Assembly (NCBI GenBank): GCA_963702055.1
Contig: OY969702.1
Coordinates: 992,001-1,056,000, forward strand
DNA: 64,000 bases
DNA from: CAWINX01 sp963702055
GTDB taxonomy: Bacteria; Actinomycetota; Thermoleophilia; Solirubrobacterales; 70-9
Direction: 5' to 3'
Numbering within the stretch: the first letter of the stretch is position 1; each line of letters begins with the position of its first letter. The notes under the pieces were generated by a model, which worked only from the letters and a program-made list of their open reading frames with translations, was not told the DNA's origin and ran no database searches. Of this stretch, positions 17,701 through 24,557 are shown in pieces. The position numbers and the translations under genes were made by a program.

Positions 17701-20103
17701 GGCCGAGGCGCCGCTGAGCGCGCCGGTGAGCGGGGTCGAGCCCTGGAAGGCATTCACCCGATCAACCGACTTGCCGGCGAAGACGCCGGTGAAGGAGATC
17801 GTGTAGGGGTTGGAGTCGCTCGGGTCGCCGGGGCCGCCGCTGACCGCGACGTTGCCGGCGCCGATGCCGGGCAGGGCGGCGAGCGCCGCCTCGACGCTGC
17901 CGGCGCCGGAGGCGGGGGCGTCGAAGGGGAGGTCGGCGGTGGTCTCCAGATCGGAGACAGGTGTGCCGTAGCCGGCGCTGCTCAGCGCCTGGGAGAGGGT
18001 GAGGCCGGTGGCGCCGGGGCCGCAGGAGGGCGAGCAGGAGACGATCGTGGTGCCCGCCGGGATGCCGGCGCCGGAGATCTCCTCGCCGGCCCGGAAGGCG
18101 CCGTAGGCGGTGGAGTCGGATTGCAGGGAGATGGTGTCAGAGCCGGTGCTCCAGGTGGCGAAGTCCTGGGCGACGGGGGCGGTAAGGCGGAACTGGCCGG
18201 CGGCGGCGGCGACCTTGAGCACCGTCGGCACCGGGTCGCCGTTGCTGTTGCGGCCGCCGCCCTGAGTGCTGACGCCGCCGCCGCCGGAGAGCGGCGTGGC
18301 GCCGTCGGCGGCGACGAGCTGGTCGACGTCACGGGCGGCGAGGCCACGTCGGAAGGTGAACGTGTAGGGGTGGGAGCCGGTGGGGTCGCCGGGGCCGCCG
18401 TCGACGCCGACGCTGCGGGCGTAGTTGGGCACGTTGGAGGGCCCGAGCGCGGGCAGCGCCGTCAGCGCGTCCTGCACCTGCGAGGAGCTGGCGTCGAAAG
18501 GCAGGTCGGGGGTGGTTTCGCCGTCGTAGGTGAGCTTGAAGGTGCCGGCGGTGGCGATCACCTTGACCTGCTGGACCTCGTTGGCGCCGGCGGCGATCGG
18601 AGCGAGGAAGCCGACGCCGGTGTCGTCGGCGTTGGTGGTGTCGTAGCGCTCGATCTGGTTGCCGTTTTTGAAGTTGTCGGCGTAGACGATGCCGCGCGAG
18701 TCGACCGCGACCGTGTTCGGCCGCGAGCAGCCGCCGCCGCAGTCAAAGAGCGCGGGCGAGCCGAGGCTGGAGGGCGAGCTGCCGTCGAGGGCGAAGCTGT
18801 CGATCCGCTCGCTGCCGGAGTCGGCGAGGAAGACGGTGCCGGTGGCGGCGTTCGAGTCGGGCGTCGAGACGGCGATATGGCGGCCGGCGCCGATCTCCCC
18901 CGTGCCGGAGCCCGAGGCGCCGGCGCCGCAGACGTCGGCGCCGGCTTCGCAGACCTCATAGGCGCCGCCCTTGACCGTCTCGGCGACGTCGACGCTGCCG
19001 GCGCCGGCGCCCTGGGTGAGGCCATGGACGTCGGGGGCGAGCGAGGGCAGGTCGGTGCCGGCGAAGCTGCCGGCGAAGTCGACCGTGTAGGGGCCGCCGG
19101 CGGCGCCGGAGACCGAGACCGAGCCGCCGGCGCCGCCGATCGTGGGGAGGGCGTTGAGGGCGCTTTGCAGCTGGGCGGCGGTGGCGTCAAAGGGGAGGTC
19201 GTCGGCGAAGAGGTCGGCATTCGCACCAAAGCTGGGGGAGCTCGCCTGCGAGATGGTCAGCGTGTTGCCGCTGACCGCGGTGATCGTCGCGGCGGGGGGA
19301 AACAGGTTCTTGCTATCGCTGAAGGTCTGGCCGACGGCGAAGGCGCCGGAGGTGGTGGTGACGTTTGTGACGGTGTTGAGGCCGCCGGTCACCTTACCCC
19401 TGCCCCGCGCCCCGGTCGTCTGTCCCCCGAAGTCGAGGGCGAACTTGCCGCCGTCGGCGTTGACGGTGAGGGTCTGGCGCTCATTTGCCCCGGCCACGTT
19501 GTCGAGGCCGGAGGCGACGACCTCGTAGCCGAAGGAGCGCAGGAAGGCGCCGGCGCCGTCGTAGACGTTGACGCGGTTGTTGGCGGCGTCGGAGACGTAG
19601 ACGTCGCCGGTGTCGGAGTCGACGGCGACGCCGGCGGGCCTGGCGCCGAGGTCGCCGTTGCCGGCGGCGCTGCCGTTGCCCGAGGCGGGCACGCCGGCCT
19701 TGCACTGGGAGGCGACGGTGCAGACCTCGTAGTCCTTGGCGGCGGCGTCGCCTACGTTGCCGGCGCCGCCGGAGGAGACCACGTCGGTGCCCCAGGCGGA
19801 GACGAACTCGTAGGTGTCGTCATTGGGGGTGGCGGTCCCGTGGGTGTTGCGGTGGAAGCGCTGGATGCGGTTGTTATTGGCATCGACGGCGTAGAGGTCG
19901 CCGGCGTAGGGGCCGGAGGTGGCGAACTCGGTGGCTATCTGCCCGGGGCCGTTGAACTCGCCGCCCTTGGAGCCGAAGCCGATCGAGGGGTCGGTGCCGA
20001 AGTAGTCGACCACCTCCTTGGCTTGGGCGGAGGCGGCGGCGATGGCGAGGAAGGCGAAGGCGATCGCGACGAGGGCGAGGGTGGAGCGGTGCTTTGCCTT
20101 CAT
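14737..20103 (-). CDS. Giant secreted protein: NHL repeats, Fn3-like modules, WD40/PD40-like C-terminal propeller
   Basis: About 1788 residues from ATG 20103, which opens a signal peptide (STLALVAIAFAFLAIAAASA). The N-terminal half alternates NHL blades (GDLYAVDANNNRIQRF, GVAVDSDTGDVYVSDAANNR) with repeated modules containing LPFDAT/LPFDAS. Fn3-like modules (TTYHFDYGTTASYGQS, TTYHYRLVADNG) lie around residue 1000-1130. The C-terminal third has repeated SADGRYAFF-type blades of a TolB/PD40 propeller with a CVTC cysteine pair. It ends with a Lys/His-rich tail. First gene of the secreted operon; a scaffold or adhesin role is inference. Confidence 0.72.
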   Translation of the reverse strand: MKAKHRSTLALVAIAFAFLAIAAASAQAKEVVDYFGTDPSIGFGSKGGEFNGPGQIATEFATSGPYAGDLYAVDANNNRIQRFHRNTHGTATPNDDTYEFVSAWGTDVVSSGGAGNVGDAAAKDYEVCTVASQCKAGVPASGNGSAAGNGDLGARPAGVAVDSDTGDVYVSDAANNRVNVYDGAGAFLRSFGYEVVASGLDNVAGANERQTLTVNADGGKFALDFGGQTTGARGRGKVTGGLNTVTNVTTTSGAFAVGQTFSDSKNLFPPAATITAVSGNTLTISQASSPSFGANADLFADDLPFDATAAQLQSALNALPTIGGAGGSVSVSGAAGGPYTVDFAGSFAGTDLPSLAPDVHGLTQGAGAGSVDVAETVKGGAYEVCEAGADVCGAGASGSGTGEIGAGRHIAVSTPDSNAATGTVFLADSGSERIDSFALDGSSPSSLGSPALFDCGGGCSRPNTVAVDSRGIVYADNFKNGNQIERYDTTNADDTGVGFLAPIAAGANEVQQVKVIATAGTFKLTYDGETTPDLPFDASSSQVQDALTALPALGPSNVPNYARSVGVDGGPGDPTGSHPYTFTFRRGLAARDVDQLVAADGATPLSGGGGVSTQGGGRNSNGDPVPTVLKVAAAAGQFRLTAPVAQDFATWSTGSDTISLQSDSTAYGAFRAGEEISGAGIPAGTTIVSCSPSCGPGATGLTLSQALSSAGYGTPVSDLETTADLPFDAPASGAGSVEAALAALPGIGAGNVAVSGGPGDPSDSNPYTISFTGVFAGKSVDRVNAFQGSTPLTGALSGASAATTVPGSPGLLPSTAASAVTHGLAVDPADDTLYALREGIVQQFGPTNPAGLTAPPGDDDARHGTTGGFSSPSGLGLDPADGRLYVSASGLSGYGAQSARGVYILDDPAPVPTASFDSISDITCTSATVNGSVNPNGPPQVSAHLEYSPDGTSWTALPEVTIGTQNTPQPLNAALDPPAGGLAPNTTYHVRIVVTKQFTAPIVPSEQTFDTLACPPDAETTGAQVRTSTTATLSGRVNPRNAATTYHFDYGTTASYGQSSADQSAGSDDLIHIVNQKISGLAPNTTYHYRLVADNGAPGSPAQGADRTFTTRATDAPLSHGDFPGPPGSDRAWELLSAPDTSGNPADVLFNLAPAGDRATYQIFGGTPISESGAAQTQLYTQRPAGQHPSTGWQSKWILPSRQQIDYSAWGFIANPDLSDFLAATFNAIDYGDVWHTPPDGVPTPLFSATGDQFGSGEDFLAASDDLSRVTALYAGKSFDPAHPLTGAALGASQLYEIGSGAPHLIGLLPGEGVASCGIPPNTLGPPDQSRGWLSADGRYAFFPSQGNSCSGPTALYVRDLVAGETKLASGPALGSDCGASFIRSSADAAFFWTQSRLVSEDTAPGSCDGSVNGDVYRYDLASGALTCVTCAAPGLDADVYWATSSGGVTHFVAVSADGSRVYFRSQHKLLAGAAADGIYRVNVASGELAYVGPSDGSNVGFEDPGAEVSADGTVFAFRSDDPGLDPLGAGAPTNAGTAQYYLYDDNDRSLTCVSCPPDGSAPRAEAPESILNQHLFGTSLSADGDTFAFTTPSPLLAADGNTAPGAQDPREGTDAYEWRDGRPQLLSDGLTTWPIGTADAETPKVDNVTPSGHDVVFNAAARYTQDALDSIRRIYDARIGGGMDFPPPELPPCDLNSGACRGAPSSAPDQPGAGSGAFAGPRNPPVTWPKRRCPKSKRKVRRKGKVRCVAKHKHHKHKRKKHHTHNTHKHHKKRHHKRAHAERRTHR

Positions 20104-20172
20104 GCGGTGGCCTCCGGTCGGCTCGCGAAGCGGTGGTGAGAAAGGAGCGTGCATTCGAGGTCCCGGGCGGGA

Positions 20173-20203
20173 GGCCCGGGCGGCGCTGAGCGCCGCCCGG
20201 GCC
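20173..20203 (-). terminator. GC-rich hairpin downstream of the collagen-like gene
   Basis: Thirteen-base arms GGCCCGGGCGGCG/CGCCGCCCGGGCC around a five-base loop, between the collagen-like gene's stop (20231) and the start of the next gene (20103). No T-run follows on the minus strand, so it may be an actinobacterial-style non-canonical terminator or an attenuating hairpin. Confidence 0.55.
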
Positions 20204-20230
20204 GATCCGCTCGATGGGTCGGGGCCGGCG

Positions 20231-21076
20231 TTAGCCGGTCACCGCCCAGGAGCCGCCGCCGAAGGTGTCGCCCGCGGCCGGGACCTTCAGGATCAGCTTT
20301 GCGCCGGCCGTGTCCGCGCCGTAGACACCGAGGCCGTCGCCACTCAGCGGGGTAAACGAAGTGCCGAAGTAGCCGATGAGCGCCGGGCTGGGTTGGAGAT
20401 TCGTCAGAGAATCGGAATACACGCACAGATAGCCCGGATCCGCTTTCGGATCTTTGAGCGTTCCACCGGGACCATTGGGCGCCGAGGAGCTGCAGTGGTC
20501 AGTGGTGGTGTTTTCATTTGGAACGAATACCGTGTGACTTAGGTCCAGCGTGCTGGCGAGTGGAATCGAGAAGGAGATCAGACCGACTTGGTTCTTCTCC
20601 CCGACGCCGATGTCCGGGCTCGCCGCCTGAGTGCTGGTCACACTCCATCCACCGGTCTCGGTGGAGCCGCCCGGCAGCGTGGCGGTGAAGCCGGTCTGGC
20701 CGTCGGCGCCGTTGCAGACGTATTTGTCCGGGCTGGCCGAGTGGACGACGATGCCGCCGTCGGCGCAGTTTCCGCCGGGATCCTCGGTGGCGGTGGTGGC
20801 GGAGGTGCCGGGGTCGCCTTGGGTACCGACGCCGGCTGCGCCGTCTTTGCCGTTGGTGCCGTTGGTGCCTGCCGGTCCCTGCGGGCCGGCGGGGCCTGCG
20901 AGGCCGCGGGGGCCACGCTTGCCGCGCGGACCGCGCTTGGCCTTGGCCTTCTTGTGATGGGCCTTGGAGCTGTGGCCGGTGGCGGCGTAGGCGCCGCCAC
21001 CGAGCGCGGCGACCAAGGCCACGACGGCGATGATGAGACCGGCGGTGCCGATCTGCTCACGGATGCGTTGCAACAT
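20231..21076 (-). CDS. Membrane-anchored collagen-like protein
   Basis: 281 residues. One N-terminal membrane segment (GLIIAVVALVAALGGGAYAA) is followed by a basic stretch and about thirteen Gly-X-Y triplets (RGPRGKRGPRGLAGPAGPQG and on to TQGDPG), then a C-terminal domain of about 180 residues with a few cysteines. Proteins with this plan are common in Thermoleophilia and are thought to display a globular head on a short collagen stalk. A hairpin separates it from the downstream giant-protein operon. The head's ligand is unknown. Confidence 0.8.
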   Translation of the reverse strand: MLQRIREQIGTAGLIIAVVALVAALGGGAYAATGHSSKAHHKKAKAKRGPRGKRGPRGLAGPAGPQGPAGTNGTNGKDGAAGVGTQGDPGTSATTATEDPGGNCADGGIVVHSASPDKYVCNGADGQTGFTATLPGGSTETGGWSVTSTQAASPDIGVGEKNQVGLISFSIPLASTLDLSHTVFVPNENTTTDHCSSSAPNGPGGTLKDPKADPGYLCVYSDSLTNLQPSPALIGYFGTSFTPLSGDGLGVYGADTAGAKLILKVPAAGDTFGGGSWAVTG

Positions 21077-21414
21077 GTTGAGTTACCTCTCTCCTGTAGT
21101 GGGTAGAACTGCGCTAGTCCCTCTCCCACGGAGAGGGCTTGTTGCTGATGTCGTGAGACGAAGGTGGGTGGTGCCCACTCCGTTCACCCCCGCACGCCTC
21201 TGGCGGCGGCGGGTCGGCGCGATGCTTTGTCCTCGGTCGGCCCATGTAGCGCTGCTACGTGGGCCTCCCTGCGTCCTCGCATCGCTTGACCCGGCGCTCG
21301 CCAGCGGCGCACGCTGGCTCACGTCGTGGGCACTAACTGCTGAAAGGGGAAGATGGGTGAGGGACCATGCGTTGGTGGCGGTCCCTGAAAGGTGGGTGGC
21401 GGGACGAAACAACG

Positions 21415-21567
21415 AGGCGGGTGTGTCTGCGAGGCGGGCTGCGCCCGGCCCCGCAGACGGGGGACGATTGTGCGCCGCGGTTGCCGTCAACCCGCAAGGG
21501 GTCTGCGAGCCCTGCGGGCTCTTGTCGGCGCGACTCGTCGCGCCGATGACTGCACCGCGGCTTGGGG
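21415..21567 (+). repeat. Structured repeat, copy 1
   Basis: About 150 bases matching copy 2 at 21871-22036. It contains three predicted hairpins: an outer GTCTGCG/CGCAGAC stem with inner CGGGC/GCCCG, then GAGCCC-TGC-GGGCTC, then GGCGCGAC-TC-GTCGCGCC. Strand is arbitrary. Confidence 0.7.
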
Positions 21568-21870
21568 CGGTTCCACTGCGAGCCTCGCCCTCGCGGCAGG
21601 TGCCGGGGGTGGCGGTGGCCGAACAGGAGGCGGCGATCCGAGCGGCGTCGGTTGGGTGAGGCTCGGCGCCCGGGAGGCCGGCCCGACCTCGCCCCGTCAG
21701 GGTCGGGTCGACCGGACGGGTGCCGGGTTGAAGCTGAAGCGCGTGAGCCGCGAAGGCATCGGCGAGCGCCCGGGGCGCGAGGGCGGGGCTCGCAGTGGAG
21801 GCGGCTGTGAGGGACGAGTGGTTGGTGGTCGAAGCCCCGGCGCTCGTGGGGTGCGGGGCGACTGCGAGAA

Positions 21871-22036
21871 GGGCGGGTATGTCTGCGAGGCAGGCTTGCG
21901 CCTGGCCTGCAGACGGGGAGGGATTGTCAGCCGCGGCTGCCGTCAACCCGCTCGCTGCGCTCGGGGTCTGCGAGCCCTGCGGGCTCTTGCCGGCGCGACT
22001 CGTCGCGCCGGTGACTGCACCGCGGCTTGGGCTGAG
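21871..22036 (+). repeat. Structured repeat, copy 2
   Basis: Second copy of the 21415-21567 repeat with the same three hairpins. The inner stem of the first hairpin reads CAGGC/GCCTG here against CGGGC/GCCCG in copy 1, a paired change that keeps the stem. A short GC insertion lies between the first and second hairpins. Confidence 0.7.
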
Positions 22037-22775
22037 GAGGGCCGGAGCCGACGAAGAAGGGGAGCGGCGGCAGGAGACCTGATGCCGGGGGCAGGGAACC
22101 GCCACGGCCTCATGGGGCCGACTGGCGCGCCGCTCCTTTGGCGCCGTCTGCCAGGGAGAGCGACGACTGCCACTTTGGGAAGCGTGTGGGGTGGCCGGGG
22201 CGGCGTCGGTCGCGCCCAAGCCGAGGACCGGACCCATCTGTCCGGTCGAATCGAGGTCCCTGGCAAGCCCTTGGTACATCCCTCTCCTTCTGCCGAACCC
22301 TTGTCCGATCCCCGTTTCCCGACGGGGCCCCTGGTTGGGGGTCGGCTTATGTCCCTGTGGTGTGTCCCTGCCCGTCCTGAGTGCTGAGTCCGGGCCTACT
22401 TCTGAACTGTTTCGTACACGTGGTACGCGTGGCAAGATACACCCCCGTCTATGAGGCGTCAAGTCCGGGGCCTTTTCTTTTCCAGCCAGGGGACAGTCAG
22501 AAGCGGCAGAAACGGCTCTGTCATGGGGAATGCGGAGAATCCGTTAAGTACGCGGATCGGGGCGAAATCGGTGTTCACGGGACAGCGGTTTTTCTGGATG
22601 AGCGGTCCCGGGAGGGGTCGGTTCGAGGGGGCTGCCGAGGTGTTCGGCGGTTATCGGCGGAGGGTTGCTTGACGGGGCGTTGGCGCCGGTGCTCGGTGCG
22701 GTTTTCGGCGGAAGGTCGCTTGGCGGTGTGCGCTTATTGGCGGAGGATCGCCTGAGAGAAGCGAGGGACGAAGGT

Positions 22776-23300
22776 TCAGGCTGCTCGCGCCTTGCCAGCG
22801 GCCGGCTTGACGCCCTCGACGAGCCGGTAGCCGACGCCCCAGCAGTTGACGACCATCTCCCCCGCTCCCGCTCGGCGCAGCTTGACCCGGAGGCGACTGG
22901 CGTGACAGTCGAGGGTTCGGGTGCTGCGAAGCGCTTCGCAGCCCCAGATACCACGCATCAGCTCAGACTTGGAGAAAACCCGGTTCGGCTGAGAAGCGAG
23001 TGTCGCCAGCAACTCGAACTCCAGAGCGGGAAGCCGGAGCTGGCGGTCGCCGACCAGCGCGCGGCGAGCCTCGACGTCGAGGAGGAGCTTGCCGAGGCGC
23101 ACCGGCTCGCGGGGCAAGGTTGGCTGCGGCGCAATCGCGCCGCCCTCGAGATCGCCACTGCAGGCCAAGCGCCACTCACGCTCGTTCTTGCCCCTGATAT
23201 GGAGCTGCCAGTTGCCGGCGGCGGAGAGCCGCAGCTCGACTTCGCCTACCTCGTTGTGGATCGCGGCACGGGTGAAACGCCCAGGGTCGATCTGGCTCAT
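22776..23300 (-). CDS. Winged-helix regulator with PhoB/OmpR-type C-terminal domain
   Basis: 174 residues. The C-terminal half (about 72-160) is a Trans_reg_C winged helix: LPALEFELLATLASQPNRVF, the ELMRGIWG recognition helix region, then RTLDCHASRLRVKLRRAG and CWGVGYRLVEG. The N-terminal half is a small beta-rich domain with no receiver signature, so this is not a classical response regulator. The start overlaps the stop of the M48 peptidase gene by ATGA, so the two are translationally coupled and probably work together as sensor/protease and transcription factor. Confidence 0.78.
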   Translation of the reverse strand: MSQIDPGRFTRAAIHNEVGEVELRLSAAGNWQLHIRGKNEREWRLACSGDLEGGAIAPQPTLPREPVRLGKLLLDVEARRALVGDRQLRLPALEFELLATLASQPNRVFSKSELMRGIWGCEALRSTRTLDCHASRLRVKLRRAGAGEMVVNCWGVGYRLVEGVKPAAGKARAA

Positions 23301-24217
23301 TCCGATCCCTCCGCTGCGAAGCCTCCGCGCAGCCGCTCGACCCGCAGGGCGACCGGCGGGTGCTGGGAGGCGTTGAAGAACAGGCGACGCTGCGGCGCGT
23401 CGAAGGGCAGCTCGTAATCGCTGAGGTGCTGAGCCAGGTCCTCAGCCTGACCGAGGGCGGCGGCATGGGCGTCGGCTGCGTACTCGCGGGCGCGCCAGTG
23501 GGCGGCCCAGAGCGGGGACAGCAGGTGCTGGGTGAAGCCGCCTCCGGAAAGGCGCAGCGCCCAGCGCGCGCAGCCCCAGAGGAGGCCGCCACCTGGCTCC
23601 TCGAACTCGACGCGGGCCTCTCCCCCACCCTCGGCTCGCTGCGGGCCGAGCGGGTCGTCCCAAATCGCGAGGCGGTTGAGCGCCTCGGTGAGGCGCCCGT
23701 CGAGCGACTCCGCGTGGCCCAGCTCGTGGGCGAGGACGGGCGCGAGTGAGTCAGACTCGATCAGGCCACGGCTGAGGGTCAGCGCGCGGCCTCGGACCGC
23801 GGCGGCAGGCAGCGGGTCGTCGAGGACGTAGTAGTCGATCCGCTGCGGAAAGCTCGGGTCGGCGCTGCGCAGCAGCTCCAGCGCCTCGCCCACCACCATC
23901 GTCTCCTCGGCGCTGGGGCGGCGGGCGCCCAAGCGCCGTCGCCAGATCCAGCCCCGTCCCGGCCGGGCGAGGCCGAACAGCGACCAAGCGAGGGGCACGA
24001 GGGCGGCGATCCAGGCAAATACCTCGGCGCTCAGCCCGAGGGGGACGAATGCCCCCACGATCGCGGCGCCGAGGTAGATGAGGAGCCAGCGGACGCCGGC
24101 TCCCAGCGTCGCCTCCCCGGCAAGCGTCAGGAAATAGAGACCGAGGCCGGTCGCGGTGGAAAGAATCGATGCGGTTGCGGCGCGGCGCTCACAGTGGCTC
24201 TCCGTCTGGGCGTGCAT
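23297..24217 (-). CDS. Membrane M48-family zinc metallopeptidase
   Basis: 306 residues from ATG 24217 (an in-frame start 30 bases upstream is possible). Two or three N-terminal membrane segments occupy about residues 15-85. The zinc site HELGH is at 164-168, and REYAADAHAAALG downstream supplies the third ligand, as in HtpX/M48 peptidases. It is followed directly by the winged-helix gene, recalling membrane peptidase/regulator pairs. The protein resembles the second M48 peptidase at 46259-47086 in layout, and both sit near conjugation genes. Confidence 0.8.
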   Translation of the reverse strand: MHAQTESHCERRAATASILSTATGLGLYFLTLAGEATLGAGVRWLLIYLGAAIVGAFVPLGLSAEVFAWIAALVPLAWSLFGLARPGRGWIWRRRLGARRPSAEETMVVGEALELLRSADPSFPQRIDYYVLDDPLPAAAVRGRALTLSRGLIESDSLAPVLAHELGHAESLDGRLTEALNRLAIWDDPLGPQRAEGGGEARVEFEEPGGGLLWGCARWALRLSGGGFTQHLLSPLWAAHWRAREYAADAHAAALGQAEDLAQHLSDYELPFDAPQRRLFFNASQHPPVALRVERLRGGFAAEGSE

Positions 24218-24358
24218 GGGCGATCCATCGCACGCTCCGCGTGCCACGAATGGGAGTCCTGCGCGTTCAGACGGAGGCAGGCAAAATCAAGTCGCCGCCA
24301 CGCCTTCGACTCCACCCCGCTCGCGCCAGAATCGCCGACCGGGGCGCCAAGGCGATAA

Positions 24359-24399
24359 CGCCCCTTCGGGGCTTGGAAAGCAGCGGTGGTTTGCTTTCC
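24359..24399. other. Candidate oriT region upstream of the relaxase
   Basis: Two adjacent hairpins precede the MobF gene: GCCCC-TTC-GGGGC (24359-24371) and GGAAAGCA with TGCTTTCC (24375-24399, nine-base loop). Inverted repeats of this kind next to a relaxase gene are typical of nick-site regions. The assignment rests on position and structure only. Confidence 0.35.
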
Positions 24400-24557
24400 C
24401 CGGTGCGGCCATCCCTGTCCTTCCCGGCATGTCTCCATCGCCGTAACCGCGCAGACTAGACGCACCTTCCGGAGCTGAATAGCCACACATAGCCGATGGT
24501 AGCCGCCGATTGGCACACCCCCTTGAGGCGTGGATTCACCAGGGCTACGTTCGGTCG

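Larger units (their letters stand above)
21107..22775. other. 1.7 kb non-coding region rich in hairpins
   Basis: No frame here looks like a real protein; long frames exist on both strands but are compositionally odd and pass through the repeats. The region holds two diverged copies of a hairpin-bearing repeat (listed separately), a 12-base-pair hairpin with one wobble at 21239-21265 (GGCCCATGTAGC loop GCT), and another at 21300-21318 (GCCAGCG/CGCTGGC). From 22380 to 22700 the composition becomes less GC-rich. A REP-like or structured-RNA role is possible. Confidence 0.5.

Noticed and set aside
13124..20139. Several long plus-strand frames (over 500-870 codons) across the giant secreted genes
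   Set aside because: All are Val/Gly/Ala/Asp-rich complements of the real genes, whose signal peptides and propeller repeats are on the minus strand.
21083..22462. Long frames on both strands through the hairpin repeats
   Set aside because: They cross the repeats with no domain or signal, and composition is unlike neighbouring genes; the region is better explained by structured repeats.
22470..22490. TTTTCCAGCC as a possible left attachment site
   Set aside because: It shares the TTCCAGCC core with the right junction, but the flanking bases do not continue the maoC reading frame.
24510..24557. TTG 24510 as the relaxase start
   Set aside because: No ribosome site precedes it and the conserved N-terminus begins at the GTG 24558; kept only as an alternative.
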